Shown piece by piece: positions 4,735-5,245 of a stretch of 5,245 nucleotides of DNA. Every line of letters begins with the position of its first letter. Within the stretch, counting starts at the first letter, position 1. The stretch comes from Clostridia bacterium. Lineage in GTDB: Bacteria; Bacillota_A; Clostridia; Oscillospirales; Butyricicoccaceae. The stretch lies in assembly GCA_017548175.1 (NCBI GenBank), contig JAFYMZ010000110.1, forward strand, positions 1-5,245. The letters are read 5' to 3'. The translations under genes and the position numbers were made by a program. Below the pieces are notes generated by a model. It made no database searches. It was not told where the DNA came from and saw only the letters and a program-made list of their open reading frames with translations.

Positions 4735-5245
4735 ATGGATTTTGTACTGAGCAAAGAGCATCAGCTGCTCCGCAAAATGTATCGTGATTTTGCGGAAACT
4801 GAAGTGAAGCCCCTGGCTGAGGAACTGGACGAGGAAGAGCGCTTCCCCATGGAAACCGTCGAGAAGATGGCTAAGCTGGGCATGATGGGCGTCTACTTCC
4901 CCAAGAAGTACGGCGGCGCTGGCGCCGACGTCCTGGCCTACGCTATGTGCGTCGAAGAACTGGCTAAGGTTTGCGGCACCACCGCTGTTGTGGTTTCCGC
5001 TCACACCTCTCTGTGCTGCGCTCCCATCTACGAGAACGGCACCGAGGAGCAGAAGATGAAGTACCTGCCCGACCTGCTGTCCGGCAAGAAGATCGGTGCT
5101 TTCGGTCTGACCGAGCCCGGCGCTGGTACTGACGCTTCCGGTCAGCAGACCACTGCTGTTCTGGATGAGTCCGGCGAGAACTACATCCTGAACGGTACCA
5201 AGTGCTTCATCACCAACGGTAACGTTGCCGACGTCTTCGTCGTCA
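4735..5245 (+). CDS. bcd: Butyryl-CoA dehydrogenase (short-chain acyl-CoA dehydrogenase), N-terminal 170 residues
   Basis: This FAD enzyme reduces crotonyl-CoA to butyryl-CoA. In anaerobes it works with the electron-transfer flavoprotein EtfAB, bifurcating electrons from NADH to ferredoxin. The gene runs off the right end; about 170 of an expected 380 residues are visible. The N-terminal helical domain opens with [15 protein letters not shown] and contains [11 protein letters not shown] (35-45) and [12 protein letters not shown] (56-67). [20 protein letters not shown] (73-92) is characteristic of clostridial Bcd. The acyl-CoA dehydrogenase signature [13 protein letters not shown] is at 124-136, and [13 protein letters not shown] (158-170) begins the flavin-contacting beta domain. 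The catalytic glutamate lies beyond the window. The start is fixed by AAGGAGG at 4721-4727. It follows hbd after 46 nt and completes the route from acetyl-CoA to butyryl-CoA. Codon use is strongly biased (12 of 16 Ala are GCT), as in thlA. Another short-chain acyl-CoA dehydrogenase is possible by sequence alone, but the context makes Bcd very likely. Confidence 0.94.
   Translation, partial: MDFVLSKEHQLLRKMYRDFAETEVKPLAEELDEEERFPMETVEKMAKLGMMGVYFPKKYGGAGADVLAYAMCVEELAKVCGTTAVVVSAHTSLCCAPIYENGTEEQKMKYLPDLLSGKKIGAFGLTEPGAGTDASGQQTTAVLDESGENYILNGTKCFITNGNVADVFVV

Overview
The window is ordinary chromosomal DNA of an anaerobic, butyrate-forming Firmicute. It is moderately GC-rich, and codon use and protein sequence best suit the Faecalibacterium / Gemmiger / Subdoligranulum part of the Oscillospiraceae (Ruminococcaceae). 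The placement rests on protein resemblance and gene content recalled from memory, not on a search. All genes recognised are on the + strand. No RNA gene, mobile element or CRISPR array is visible, and I do not see a previously undescribed system.

Left part (1-1478), housekeeping: the 3' end of murA (peptidoglycan precursor synthesis) ends at a strong intrinsic terminator (193-223). It is followed by walJ (metallo-beta-lactamase-fold nuclease family) and rlmH (23S rRNA pseudouridine methyltransferase), 12 nt apart and probably translationally coupled. A second terminator-like hairpin (1507-1535) closes this unit.

Right part (1622-5245), butyrate pathway: thlA (acetyl-CoA acetyltransferase) has its own near-consensus sigma-A promoter. 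crt (crotonase), hbd (3-hydroxybutyryl-CoA dehydrogenase) and bcd (butyryl-CoA dehydrogenase, cut by the window end) follow from a second, perfect-consensus promoter (TTGACA-17-TATAAT) between thlA and crt. Together the four enzymes condense two acetyl-CoA to acetoacetyl-CoA, reduce it to 3-hydroxybutyryl-CoA, dehydrate it to crotonyl-CoA and reduce that to butyryl-CoA. etfB/etfA are expected just beyond the right edge, but this cannot be seen.

The most interesting signals are regulatory. An 18-bp sequence matching 12 of 14 fixed positions of the Rex (NADH/NAD+ sensor) operator lies exactly over the -35 box of the crt promoter. A 39-nt stem-loop begins about 10 nt into the predicted crt mRNA. 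A near-identical 17-nt hairpin sequence occurs just after thlA and again just before bcd, where it touches the Shine-Dalgarno sequence. In the protein set, Hbd lacks the usual acidic residue that selects NAD over NADP.
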